Below are positions 22,155 through 32,754 of a stretch of 33,289 nucleotides of DNA, in pieces; positions within the stretch are counted from its first letter, which is position 1, and each line of letters opens with the position of its first letter. The position numbers were made by a program, and so were the translations under genes. The stretch is from Pelargonium nanum (lineage: Eukaryota; Streptophyta; Magnoliopsida; Geraniales; Geraniaceae). A model generated the notes under the pieces. The model was not told the DNA's origin. It saw nothing but the letters and a program-made list of their open reading frames with translations, and did no database searches. The stretch is from assembly GCA_036897485.1 (NCBI GenBank), contig JAYMTF010000583.1:1-33289 (forward strand), given 5' to 3'.

Positions 22155-25100
22155 ATGCTGTCAAGAGATCAGATCCTTCATCTTTTTCATCGCTTCGATT
22201 TTCTCGTCTCTCAGCCAGGTACTTTTCATGTTCTCTAATCATATTATTTGCGCATTATTTCTTCGATTTCTCGTCACTGTTGTCGTTTTCTTTTTCGTGA
22301 AGATGTGAAGAAGAGAATTGCAGAGGGTGTGAAGGAAAAAGAGGTTGTATATCATATCTCTTCTATTTTTCCTTTATTTCTCTTTTCGTCTTTGATTATT
22401 AGCTTGCATTAGCTCATTGGCAGCATCGTACAGTTAACCTTCTGGGCAAAGATGGCTTTTATTTATTTATTTTTTAGCTGGAGCAAATGTTTCCTTTTCT
22501 TGAATGCATATAATTGAAGGAAGATGTACTTAAAGATGTTGCCTACTCTTATTAATTAGGTTTAATTGCATTTACATTTTGGTGTAATTCACTCCTTACT
22601 GGTCTTAATGCTTAATTTGATTATGGAGAAGGGTAATGTAAGTAAGTGCCATCTGTTTATTTCTGATATGAAGATTTGGCTTGATGATGTTTGATCTGTT
22701 GTTTTTTTGTCACTAGAAGATGAATGCTTAACTCGGGAAATTTTGGGTAATCATGTATGCTTTTTAAATGCTATAGACTTGTTTGTTGCTATAGAGGTAA
22801 GTGATTGACCCCCTTATTTTCTGTACAATGCAATGACTATTTATAGTACTTAAGCAAAGGGGAAATCCACTAGATTTAGTTGAATTGATACACTGTTGGC
22901 ATATAGTAATGATGTCTAATCAAGATTGGCAATTTTGTTCTACATATTATATTTTTGTGGGCACATAACGAAATTCCACCATATTGACACATGAAATTCT
23001 ACGTATTATATTTAATCAAGATTGGCAAGTTTGTTCTACATATTCTACAAATGTGCTACACTCTAAATGTCACTTTATATATTTTTCACAGCACTCTATA
23101 TATGAACTGCCTGTCCAATGTGTCTCCCTAGTGGTTTGTGAAGTAGGATACATATTTGATTTTCTGAAAATGTAATATTTCACTTGTTCAGGAAGCTGTT
23201 GCAATAACCACAGCTATTCAAGAGGAAATATTTTTGGAGATGGGAGTTGGTAAGTTTGTCAATTTTGACCAGGTGTTGGTTGGTTTTTGCTACATTTTGA
23301 AATTTTAGTGGCTTGCTTTTCTCTAGAAGTGATTGAGTTTTACTGCTGATTGGCTTGATGTGAAACAACTAACATTGGAAATGCAGTTGTCACTCATGTG
23401 CTCATGTGTTATGACTAGTTCCAAAAAATAAGTAAAGACCCCTTTATGTTCTCTAATTCAAACCTAGATCCTTCTTAAACTGAATGTCTAGTGTGCAATT
23501 TTGCTTTTTCTGTCATTGAGTTTCATTAGAGCAGAGTTACTGCATTCACATTCACTCAACGAACCTGCTTTAATTACAGCTTCACTATGCAGTTGATTTG
23601 ATTTACATGTACTCTCTCTCTCTCTTAGGTTGAGTTACTCACATACTAAATCTGCAAGAAACACAGTTGATTGATTTGCAATGTTTGCATGTATTCCTTC
23701 TTGCAGTGTTTGCGTTTACAGTTCTATGTTTTCATGGATTATTTAGATGAAAGGATGAAGTTTAGACATATTCCCTGATAATATTTAAGATGACAAATTG
23801 TAATTGAATTTTTTTATGGTGATTGTTTTACTTGAGATGTGTAAATGCAAATATTCTTTAGTCCAGAAATGGTTTATGTTTTGCTTTCAGAGGTGTGTTT
23901 TAGAGTAATATTTAGTTTTGTTCATATCAAATTGATGATCATGGTCAGTTCTTTGTAATCCTTGATATTGTAACATGGACATTACGTTAATCTATTTAAT
24001 TAACAGGAGGTATTGTTAATAAGATTACATTTTTTTCCTCACAGATCCAAGGTTTGGTATAACATCCCTGGGGAAAGTGAATATGGTTTATGAGAATGAT
24101 CAGGAATTGATGATTCAGTTTTATAAATTTGTTGCGAAGTAAGCTCTCTCTCTGTCTCTCTCTTACACACATCTACTTATTTCCCCACATGTTTTATTAT
24201 CCGAAGTCATTTGACAAGAATCCCAATATATTGTGTTTTCAGAAGCTTGCATTTCAATTTCAAAATCACCCTTCTCCTTTTCATATCAAAAGAAAAAAAA
24301 ATGCTTTTCTCCTTTGATCTGCAAATTTTGTCAGCAGTGTGACAACCTCCTATTTACATGCTGTGTAATATATATATATATATATATATATATTAGTTTT
24401 CCCAAAAGTATTCAAAAACATAATTGCAGTTTTTCAATGGATATGTTATTTTTTATATGAAACTCAACCTTTTACTCACATTTTCAAAACCTCAGCGACA
24501 TGTTTTCGATCTATCCTAAAAGTTCATTTCTCGGCTTGACCATGCTCTCTACTTGTCTGTGCTATTCTTCTACCTCAAAACTTAACTTTTTTGCCCTATG
24601 GCAAAGGTATTGAAACTTGTAGCTTCTTAAGTGTGACACGGAGCTCATGGTCCATTAATGTGCAAGGATTTCTTCCTTACCTTGCACAACATCATTGACT
24701 TTATTTTGGATGCTTGATTCTGTTGAGGAAAACCATATGTCCATTATTTCAGTGTCATCTTGTCTGCATCCTGTACAAACATGATAAGATTGAACTGTAG
24801 ATTCATATCATTAGTTCTAGTTTACTCGGTGAAACTATATGCTTTGCCTGTATAATGTCCTTCAGCACTTTAGCATCTTTCAACATTGATACAAGGTTTT
24901 GGGTAGGTTATTCTTCATTATCTTCTCCAATGTCGAACCTCGGTTGTTACGCTTGCTGATCAAATAAATAAATATACTTGTTTCTTATTATTATTATTCC
25001 AATTTTGCTTATCGCACTTGTACCATGAAATCACAGAGAAGAGATGGCCTGTGACGAAGCTGAGCTTGAACCTGAAGAATTTGCTGAAAGAATGCAGAGT

Positions 25101-25709
25101 CAACAAGAAGTACAGGAACAGGTAGTTGTATACCTAGAGTGTTGTATGAACTTGGTTTTTGGTGGATACTAAAAGTTTGAACGTGAATTCTTCTGCAGCA
25201 ACTAGAGATGCTAATTCACATGCGCAAATTTAATGTTTACGACCAATCTGCAATTCTCGAGAAGGTACATGGTTGTCTATTCTTTTATGCTTTCAACAAC
25301 TACAAAGTTGGACATATGGAGCAACATGTTGACCCAGATATAGGATAAACTGCTTTACTGAATGTATCATTGTGTGGTCGATCTGGAAGTTCATTATCAT
25401 TCATACAATTGAAAAATCATCCATACTTTATTTTAGAAGTTTTTGGTAAAATATTGGTTCATGCACTCATTCATCTAGAATGCTGAAATGATCCGTTTTA
25501 TTTTGTGGAGATGTGCTACTAATTGTTTCCTGGAGTACATTTGTTGATCATTTTAATAGCCCCCAACTAAAATCCATGTGTTGGTGTTCCTACAGTTGCA
25601 CCAGCAGATGGAAAATGCAAACTTCGACAGTCAATCATCAGTTCTGTCATCAGAGCAGATTCAGGAGATCGTTCAAAGAAGAGTGACACCTTTGTTTAGA
25701 CCAAGATAG
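22155..25709 (+). CDS. Conserved-looking 173-residue protein of unknown function
   Basis: Seven exons join in phase: 22155-22218, 22303-22343, 23192-23249, 24045-24138, 25037-25121, 25199-25264 and 25596-25709. All donors are GT and acceptors AG. The protein starts MLSRDQILHLFHRFDFL and ends RRVTPLFRPR. It has no signal peptide, membrane helix or Cys/His cluster. It is mostly helical, acidic in the middle (EEMACDEAELEPEEFAERM, about 87-105) and Gln/Glu-rich afterwards (SQQEVQEQQLEMLIHMRKF), suggesting a short coiled coil around 100-150. EEIFLEMGVDPRFGI (about 46-60) looks like the conserved core. I believe similar plant proteins exist but I recognise no named domain and assign no function. 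The phase-perfect joining of seven short exons is the main evidence that it is real. Confidence 0.85.
24368..24392. repeat. (AT)n microsatellite in intron 4
   Basis: About 12 AT units in an intron of the 173-residue-protein gene. CT-rich microsatellites also occur nearby (about 23620-23632 and 24141-24163). Ordinary plant simple repeats, likely length-polymorphic. Confidence 0.85.
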
Positions 25710-25997
25710 ATATATTTTATAGTTGGCCTCATCTTCCAGTCCAGATGGTTTATGAGTTAACAATGGTTTGTTTCAGTTACACATTGTGAGCCTATTGAAG
25801 TTTGAGTGTCTTGTAATTGCACTATGTACTTTTCTGTTACTGTATTTTCTTCTGGCTTTTCATATTAATCAGACTTCACTTATGATATCCATCCTTTGCA
25901 CCTTTCGAAAAGGGATGTTTATGTGAGGAAGTTAATATAAAAAGAAATAGAAAGGTCTGAACTTGTTTTAAAGTTTGTTTTGATAGATTGTGTATGT

Positions 25998-26037
25998 GTT
26001 GAGATGGCCGAGTTGGTCTAAGGCGCCAGATTAAGGT

Positions 26038-26070
<33 letters not shown>

Positions 26071-26076
26071 TCAACA
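25998..26076 (+). tRNA. tRNA-Leu(AAG)-like gene, acceptor stem irregular
   Basis: The D arm (GGCCGAGTTGGTCTAAGGC), anticodon stem and loop (CCAGA TTAAGGT TCTGG, anticodon AAG), long variable arm typical of tRNA-Leu, and T arm (GTGGG TTCAAAT CCCAC) are all intact. A T-run at 26077-26090 can serve as the Pol III terminator. The acceptor stem is odd. The 5' strand before U8 is GTTGAGA, but after the T arm only TCAAC plus A remains, so only five of seven pairs form, as if two bases were lost on the 3' strand. A shifted pairing GTGTTGA/TCAACAT has seven pairs but would need three bases before the D stem. It may be a pseudogene or a variant that still works. Confidence 0.75.
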
Positions 26077-26872
26077 TTTATTTTTTTTTGGGAACAAGTT
26101 GAATATCGAATGAAGAACACAAATTATCTTTGTCGCATTATTCAATATTTTCATCACATTCTTTGTGATCTTTGTTATGCTTCATCGTAATTTTTAGATC
26201 TTTATCATGTTCTTAGCACTCATGAACAAAGGTTATGCTTCATCGTAATTTTTAGATCTTTATCATGTTCTTAACACTCATGAAAAAAGATTATGCTTCA
26301 TCGTAACTTTTAGATCTTTATCATTTTCTTAACACTCATGAAAAAAAGGTTACATCAAATTTTCATTGTGAGCTTTAGATATCTCTCATATCTTCTCACC
26401 ATGCTATATCTTCTCGTGAACTCTTGAGTTAAGCATTAAGAGCCGAAAGATATAGAAGTTGCACTTGTCATTGCTCACCGAGTAATAACGATAGAGTGGA
26501 AGACTAACTTGAACATTTAATGCACTTTTAACAAATACATGTCCCTATTTGTCATCAATGATGAATCCATGGAGGCTCCATTAAGCTTTATTACGTGATG
26601 CCTTCACTAAGTCGTGATAACTACATTAATTTTTGTTTTACACAATTTGTAATAGAGTATTATTTCGTGATGACCGTGGAAAGCATTGTTTTATGTAATC
26701 CACTTTGAGCACAATAAACCGCAACCGTTAAAAGAAGATGAAAGAAAGTCTCTTCTACATTAAAAGGTCCTTTAATATAATGGATTGCTATAAACAAAAT
26801 TATGTTCACATTAATAGTGTAAAATGAAAACGATAAATATTGTATAAGAAAAAAACACAACCACTGTCACAT
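26077..26872. other. Intergenic after the tRNA, with a tandem repeat
   Basis: No gene is seen. The Pol III T-run is followed by a 3 x 58 bp tandem repeat (26175-26348) and unassigned AT-rich DNA that includes the 3' UTR of the reverse-strand IRX15-like gene. Confidence 0.6.
26175..26348. repeat. Tandem repeat, three 58-bp units
   Basis: Units start at 26175, 26233 and 26291, each with TTATGCTTCATCGTAA and ending near ACTCATGAAAAAA. The copies differ by only a few bases, so the duplication is fairly recent. A further partial unit begins at 26349 but decays at once. Confidence 0.9.
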
Positions 26873-27754
26873 TCAACAAAACGGCGTAGTAGCATTAACA
26901 GCAGCGAAGGAAGCTGGTGGTATCTCAAAATGCCAAAGCTTGTCCACAGCCTTCACCAAGTACTTTTTGCACAAAAATTCCTCTCCGTACATCATCTCCA
27001 CCTTCCTGTCCACGTCATGCAAGAACACGTGCGTCACCCCCGACCCCTTCCTCGCGCGTGCCATCACCGCCGCCGTGAATATCGCCGTCATCCTCCCCGG
27101 CGCCTCCGCGAAATACCCTTTCGGCGCGTCGATCATGATCACGTCCCACTCGCGCTCGTACACCTCCTTCGGCAGCTCGCTCAGCGCCAGCTTGCACCGC
27201 GAATTGCCCTGGAGCCGCACGTCCGGCGGCAGGCACGACGGCTCGTTCTTGTAGTCCCGGAGGAGCGCGTCGGCCTCGGAAAGCTGGGTCCGGTAATGGA
27301 CGGTGAAGGCGCGTAGGTTCGGGGAGCGCACGAGGACGGTGTGGACCCACCAGGGGTCCTCCTCGAGGAACACGGTGGTCCCGCCCTGGTTCAGGGCGTC
27401 CCACATGAGCGAGTCGTGGCCGAGGCCGAAGATCAGGAAGTTGCACGGCGCGTGGGCGAGGAGGACGTCGAAGGCGAGCCCGATCTCGGCGCGTGACTGC
27501 TGCGGGACGGTGGCCGACGTCGCGTATTGGAGAACGGCGTGGCGCCCGATGAGTGTGTCGGGCTCGCGGTCGCCGGCGGAGGAGGTGGCGCGTGGATCGC
27601 AGAATTTGGTGGTTTGGGCGAAGAAGCTGCTGATGAGCAACACGCCGGAGACGACGGCGGCGGCGACGTAGAGGACGAGGCGCTGGTTTCCGGTGTAGAG
27701 GACGCGATCTCTTGGGTCCAGATGGAACTGGCGATCGCTCAATTTGTTCTTCAT
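26873..27754 (-). CDS. IRX15: DUF579 protein, IRX15/IRX15-L clade (xylan biosynthesis)
   Basis: This intronless, GC-rich gene encodes 293 residues. It has a short basic cytosolic N-terminus and a single signal-anchor at about 25-46 (RLVLYVAAAVVSGVLLISSF), giving a type II topology typical of Golgi wall-synthesis proteins. The DUF579 (polysaccharide biosynthesis) domain covers about 80-285. It contains NFLIFGLGHDSLMW (105-118, nucleotide/SAM-fold loop), FLEEDPWWV (129-137), YRTQLSEAD (154-162), CKLALSELPKEVYE (187-200), WDVIMIDAPKGYFAEAPGRM (203-222) and VFLHDVDRKVE (243-253). The ending LWHFEIPPA...FC fits the IRX15/IRX15-L branch rather than the GXM glucuronoxylan methyltransferases, which have a different HDV region. 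In Arabidopsis this branch is needed for normal secondary-wall xylan. The biochemical activity of the branch is not settled. Choosing IRX15 versus IRX15-L needs a tree. Confidence 0.88.
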   Translation of the reverse strand: MKNKLSDRQFHLDPRDRVLYTGNQRLVLYVAAAVVSGVLLISSFFAQTTKFCDPRATSSAGDREPDTLIGRHAVLQYATSATVPQQSRAEIGLAFDVLLAHAPCNFLIFGLGHDSLMWDALNQGGTTVFLEEDPWWVHTVLVRSPNLRAFTVHYRTQLSEADALLRDYKNEPSCLPPDVRLQGNSRCKLALSELPKEVYEREWDVIMIDAPKGYFAEAPGRMTAIFTAAVMARARKGSGVTHVFLHDVDRKVEMMYGEEFLCKKYLVKAVDKLWHFEIPPASFAAVNATTPFC

Positions 27755-28737
27755 TTTGTGTGATCGATCTGTATTTGTATTTGGTTCTGGTTTGAGGGTA
27801 AATATATTTTCTTTATTAATTAGATGTATTAATTTGCATTTTTGTGGATTTATATGAACGCAAAAAGAAATAACTGTTCAGATTTGGAATGGTGGATGTT
27901 ATTCTTCGTACAACAGATGGTGAGATTTTGTACTCTTCCATCAAAACGAATAATGTTCCATTAATTAGTATTATAAGTTGGAACCAAATACTTGTGTATA
28001 CAAATTTTGAATTTATTTGAACCGTAGCTCACATGACAGGATACATTAAGTGTCTCATTGTCCTATATGTATACGGGTATGTGCGTTTTTCAACCACTTT
28101 GATCTAATATGTATGAAATATTTTGAGGTAATAAAGCGTATCAATCATGTACTTTACACTTTTTAAATCTTAGCTAACCTAAATTCAAGCTCTATCCAAC
28201 TCAAATATAAATCAGAACCAACACAATAAAATTTCAATTGTTTCAGATCTGGTCATAGGAAGAAAATGGTGGCCAAATAAGGCGAGACAATGGTGGCCAA
28301 ATCCAAGAAATGGAGGAAAGAAATGAATGAAAGAGATGGAAGGACAATTTGATCATTTTTCCAGTGAACTGATGGATAAATGAACAAAATGAACAATGCA
28401 CAGTTTAGCGTATTCAAAACTAAAAAATTATAATTCAAATTATTCAGATTCAAAAAGCGTATATGTAATTATTCCAAATATTTATGTATGGATGGATTCA
28501 AAAGAATTTATCGTATATATAAGCCATTCATTCCCATCCAGGGCCCACTTTTAAGATAACCCATTTTGGCAACAACGGGCCGGGTTTGATCCACCTCCCA
28601 AGATAACACTTATCTTCACCTCATCTTCTTCTTCCAGTAAACCCAATTCTGTATCGCTCTGCTCCCCAGAGTGAGCCTGCAAAAATCAAACCCTAACACC
28701 ATATCCATTTCCATTTCCACTGGTTCTGGTAATCAAA
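27755..28737. other. Divergent intergenic region between IRX15-like and L27
   Basis: These 983 bases separate two divergently transcribed genes, so both promoters lie here. The L27 side has a TATA box and GGGCCC elements. A short direct repeat AATGGTGGCCAAAT occurs twice near 28264-28303. The middle is AT-rich and unassigned. Confidence 0.55.
28514..28583 (+). promoter_or_regulatory. Core promoter elements of plastid L27
   Basis: TATATATAA (28514-28522) is a TATA box. GGGCCCA (28541-28547) contains the TGGGCC site II element on the reverse strand, and a further GGGCC lies near 28575. Site II elements are common in promoters of plant ribosomal-protein and other growth genes. That both lie 150-225 bases before the ATG supports their role; function is inferred. 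Confidence 0.45.
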
Positions 28738-30515
28738 ATGACGAACGTTTGTATGAGCGTCAACCTGGTTGGGGCCTTCAAAAGCCTCTCCTTGTCGTCT
28801 CTTTCGAGCTCTTCGTCGTCTTTCGTCGGAGGCGATTGCCGCCCCATCTATGTCTCCGCCAAGACCAAGCTCTCCGTCTCGTTCCCCAACAAATTTCCAT
28901 TGACAATCGAGGCTGCTCACAAGAAAGGAGCAGGAAGTACTAAGAACGGTCGTGACTCTAAAGGCCAAAGGCTCGGCGTCAAAATTTTCGGCGACCAGTT
29001 GGCAAAGCCCGGAGCCATTATCATTCGCCAGCGCGGGACCAAGGTACCTTCAATTACTGCTTCCAATTTTCTCATTCTGATTATATCTGATGTTGGCGTT
29101 GTTAAGATTTTATGTTATTGCGCTCCTTCTGGTTTTCTTCTTAATTCTTCAATGGAGAATTGTCTTTTAGGTTATCTGAATTAGAATAATATCTTACATT
29201 CCTTTTCAATTCAAATATGAGTGTGCCATTATTGATTACTCACTTTGCTTCAAATCAAATTGGATGTTAGAAATAGTCTTCTACTAGATGGTTGTCACTA
29301 CACACATTATGACTTGTAGCATTCTTCATCAATTTGGGTTGTTTTTTTTTTTTTTATCAGCGTCAATTTGGGTTGTTTGAACCTCTTCCTGACTTAATTT
29401 TGCCATCTTTGTGAAGACTGAAATTGGTTCGTATTTCGCAAGCCTATTCCTTGACTTTTCAGTTGGTATCTTAGAATAGGTGTACCTCAAATGTAGTGTG
29501 CATTGGAAGATGAAAGAGTGGCAAAATGAACTCGGGATTCTTTCCCTCTGCTTATACATTGTTCTAGCTATTTGTGGAAGAAAGTGTCCTTGAAAAGTGT
29601 CATTTACATGTTTGCTTTATCATGAGCTTCAAACATGCTTGCTTTATCATGAGCTTCAAACATGCAAGGATTATAGTAAAGGGGTTTATTTCTATCACTA
29701 TTCCTAGTTCCTCCATCCCAAAATGAGTGTCATTTACATGCTTGCTTTTCCATTTTTGTAAAAATTAAGGATTTGTTAGTTAGAGTTGGACATGCCCCTG
29801 TACCCCAATGTGTGCTTTTGTTCTAACAAATTCAAGGTGTTCTAATTTACATTGAGGATGTTTTTGGTGATTCTTGCGAAACTGACTAACCAAAAAAGAA
29901 AGTGGACACTCGTTTTGAATGGAGGGAGTATATTTTGACGTTTGTGGGAAAAAAAAACTGCATTGCTTTCCCCCCCTTTCATTAACCAGTATTCAATGTG
30001 CTTTAAATTCAAATAATTGGACTAGTTATTTTTATAACTCACCTCCGCCTTTTTGTTCCAATGATGGCCTATGTTTCCCTTACACATTTTCAGGTGCATC
30101 CAGGGAATAATGTTGGGATAGGAAGGGATCACACAATCTTCTCCTTGATTGACGGATTTGTAAAATTTGAGAAGCATGGATTGGACAAGAAGAAGGTGAG
30201 CTACAAGATTCTGAACCCTAAGGTTCACCAAAGAAGTAGCTATTGATTATCCATACTGACACTATGAATTTGTGTAATTAACAGGTCAGTGTTTACCCAA
30301 GAGAAGTACCACCGATGAACCCTAACAGTTACAGAGCAAGGAAGATAGAGGGTTTCAGGCTGCAGCGGGAGCGCAGGAAAGCTAGGAAAGAAGCAATAGC
30401 TAACTTGAAACTAGAAGCAAGAGCTAACTTCAAACAAGAAGCAAGAGCTAACTTCAAACCTCAATTAATTCTGGCTTCTGCGGATGTCCCTACCGATGAA
30501 AATGCAAGTTGCTAA
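28738..30515 (+). CDS. RPL27: Plastid 50S ribosomal protein L27 (bL27c)
   Basis: Three exons in phase, 28738-29043, 30094-30195 and 30285-30515, give 212 residues. L27 sits near the peptidyl-transferase centre of the 50S subunit and helps place tRNA ends. Residues 1-58 form a chloroplast transit peptide: Ser-rich ([14 protein letters not shown]), with few acids. The mature part starts at about [15 protein letters not shown] (60-74), the hallmark bL27 N-terminus, followed by [37 protein letters not shown] and VKFEKHG. The plastid-type extension [20 protein letters not shown] follows. The tail (about 172-212) has three 8-residue repeats ([24 protein letters not shown]) encoded by 24-bp units at 30387-30458. 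Intron 1 (1050 bases) holds a MITE. A cytosolic or mitochondrial paralogue is less likely given the transit peptide type. Confidence 0.93.
29606..29659. repeat. Direct tandem duplication of 27 bp in L27 intron 1
   Basis: Two nearly identical 27-base units (ACATGYTTGCTTTATCATGA...) at 29606-29632 and 29633-29659. The first is preceded by GTGTCATTT, and this string plus the start of the unit also occurs inside the MITE at about 29728. Confidence 0.85.
29705..29930. mobile_element. Stowaway-like MITE in intron 1 of L27
   Basis: The element (29707-29928, 222 bp) has imperfect terminal inverted repeats: CTCCATCCCAAAATGAGTGTC on the left and, reversed, CTCCCTCCATTCAAAACGAGT on the right. TA duplications flank it at 29705-29706 and 29929-29930. 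This is the Stowaway (Tc1/Mariner-type) signature CTCCCTCCGTCCC with a TA target. It has no coding capacity. It lies well inside the intron, away from both splice sites, so splicing is probably unaffected. Confidence 0.85.
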
Positions 30516-32407
30516 ATTTGGAACATAACCTTCCTATCTTTTGGTTCCCTTCTCTTCTACTGGCAGCATAAACAAAACAATTATGTCTGCTTCTGTTGCT
30601 TATCCTCCCTTTTGTGTGTATTATTTGTGAACATTGATCTCTAAAAATGTTGTTTGCAATGTATAATGCTTTACTATTTTCATCTCCTTATGCATCATCA
30701 CATTACATTCGTCACCATTTGAATTTCATTGCACAATACTATTGATCTATTTTTTATGACACCCATTTCATACTCAAACAAAGGAACAGCCATTCAGAAG
30801 TCAGAAATTGGAACTCAACTAAATCAAGAACACTAGAAAGCTTTCAGTAGCACATTGTTATAAAAGACTAACACATAATGCTTAGAAAAAAGCATTTCCA
30901 ACATTGAAAGGCTGAAACCAAATCTATGTATTTCAAAACAAAATCCTAAAGTCCTCAGTGTCTTTAACTCTACCAACAGTCTCGACCTTCTTGAGAGACC
31001 ACAATTCTGCATGGCCTGCACACGGAAAGGAAGTAAGTCAAAGATTCACCCTAAAAAAGGTGAAGGTATAGCGTATGTGCACATGACAAAACAAATCCAA
31101 ACACATAAATCATCAATACAATAACCACATGAATTGATTGATTAATCCCTGCTAAAGGAGTTTGAACTTTGAAGTATGTAGGAGTGAGATAATACGCACA
31201 ACTTATTCTCACAATGAAGTCTGTGTCAAGATATAACCACTCCTTAAACATAGGCCCCAAATGATACATGTGTGCGTTCTAATGTCCACAAACGATATAA
31301 AACCATCTTACAAAGTGGCCAAAGTAATGGCCTGAACATGATATGTGTCAAATTGGGTTCGTTGCCTCGTTATAGAATGTTAGAACCAAAATAATGAAGG
31401 CCTACAAACATCCTTTCTTGCAGAACGTAAATGTATAGGCACAGTTAAAAAGAGTCTGAAAGACCCAAAAATGCAATCATAAACATCTCTCTATCTTTAT
31501 AGGGAGGGCGAAAACAGAAATCAGGTACAAAAGAAAAGGCTACCATGTTCTGTGTTTGTACACTACATCCTAAATACTGAAATAACCAATTTAATCAAAC
31601 TTTATGCATATATCATCATATTGTGTGGAACATTTCTAGGATAGAGCCTCTGCTGCAGCTGCCACAAAGACTTGCATGATACTTCTTGATGTTAAAAAAT
31701 AACTATATGCCCTCAACTTTACATCCAAGTCCTATTCCAGTTTGCAATGGATCTACTCATCTTTTTATCAAAATCAGCTCCAGTTCTTTCTATTTATGAA
31801 AATAAAACTTCCACTGAAGAGAAGAAAGTGAAAGGCTTACCTCTTCCTCACATGAATGAAAATGCCTCTTCATCTAAACCAAAAACTAGTCTCAGTTAAC
31901 TCAACGAGTCTAAAAACATCTTAATCCAAACTGTTACAATATTAGATTTCAAATTATAACTCTCCTACCCAAAATAAGTGGTTATAATTTACAACTAAAT
32001 GATACTCCCTATGTCCTAAATAGGTTAGTATAATAGTTACAATTTAGACGCATGCTCTTGTGAAAAACTCAATGGTTTTAACGAATGTATCTCAGAAGAT
32101 ATTACTAGTAATTCATGCAAAACTAAGCTAGTGTTAATGAGACATTCAAATTTAGGACACTTAATTTGGGTACAATGGATGGGGTAATTATAAAAAAATG
32201 CCCAAACCTCAAAGTCAAAATCAATTAGACCCGAAAACCAGACCAAAAACATGCTGATCACAAAAGATCAAAAGAGAAGGAAACAAAATCTTTTCAATTA
32301 CAAATCTCCATACAAAATTAGAATTTGAGTACAACACAATTAGCTGAAAAAACTGGAAACCAGACATCCACAGATGAATCGATGCAATGAACAGCAAGTA
32401 TTACCTC
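30516..32407. other. Intergenic / SEC61G 3' side, with possible untranslated exons
   Basis: L27 and SEC61G converge here. Bases just after 30516 are the L27 3' UTR. On the reverse strand I see splice-like signals downstream of the SEC61G stop: a donor after GGTTAGGAG (32405), a possible 33-base exon at 31842-31874 bounded by GGTTTAG and GTAAGC, and an acceptor TGTGCAG at 31016-31022 followed by a non-T-rich stretch to about 30940. These could be 3' UTR exons. The rest, including a degenerate MITE at 32005-32184, is AT-rich and unassigned. Confidence 0.35.
32003..32186. mobile_element. Degenerate Stowaway-like MITE
   Basis: Left end TACTCCCTATGTCCTAAAT and right end (reversed) CCCCATCCATTGTACCCAAA followed by TTAAGTGTCCT are both versions of the Stowaway end. 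TA lies outside each end (32003-32004 and 32185-32186). The ends pair poorly with one another, so the copy is old. About 180 bp, no coding capacity. Confidence 0.55.
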
Positions 32408-32754
32408 CTAACCAGATCCGACAATAATATTGTTAATAGGGATGAAAATGAGCTTGACGAAGAATCCAACGAATCCCATCACCACGAACCCGATCGCGGT
32501 ACGGAACGCTACTTTCGTGAACTCTGCACAAACAAAACAGACCGTACGAATCAAAATTAGCAAACGACACAGTAAAAATTGAAATCAACGGAAAACATCA
32601 AAGAGGTGGTAGAGAAGACGGAAGTGAAAAGAAGAGATCTCGATCTCGAGAGAGAGAGACCTTTGCGATCGGGCTTATGGCACCTCTTGACGAGACGGAC
32701 GCTGTCCTTGGCGAACTCTCTGAGCGGATCGAACACTGAATCTATGGCGTCCAT
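32408..32754 (-). CDS. SEC61G: SEC61 gamma subunit of the ER protein translocon
   Basis: Two exons, 32661-32754 and 32408-32523, join in phase to exactly 69 residues, the usual plant SEC61 gamma length. The protein starts [18 protein letters not shown], has the amphipathic SecE-type helix [15 protein letters not shown] (about 19-34), then [20 protein letters not shown] running into [11 protein letters not shown] (membrane segment about 38-62), and ends VGSG. SEC61 gamma is a tail-anchored, single-span protein that clamps the SEC61 alpha channel for co-translational import into the ER. Intron 1 has normal borders; its donor lies in a CT repeat (GTCTCTCTCTC). An upstream G-box and CRE-like element could link it to ER-stress bZIP factors. 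Confidence 0.95.

Noticed and set aside
21956-22300. 114-residue frame across the first exon of the 173-residue-protein gene
   Set aside because: It runs through the splice donor at 22219; the spliced frame from 22155 joins cleanly with six further exons.
25876-26070. Reverse-strand frame with GFEPTPF-type start
   Set aside because: This is the antisense of the tRNA-Leu, a well-known false protein.
26940-27671. Several frames overlapping the IRX15-like gene
   Set aside because: High coding GC removes stop codons in the other frames; only the reverse-strand frame matches DUF579.
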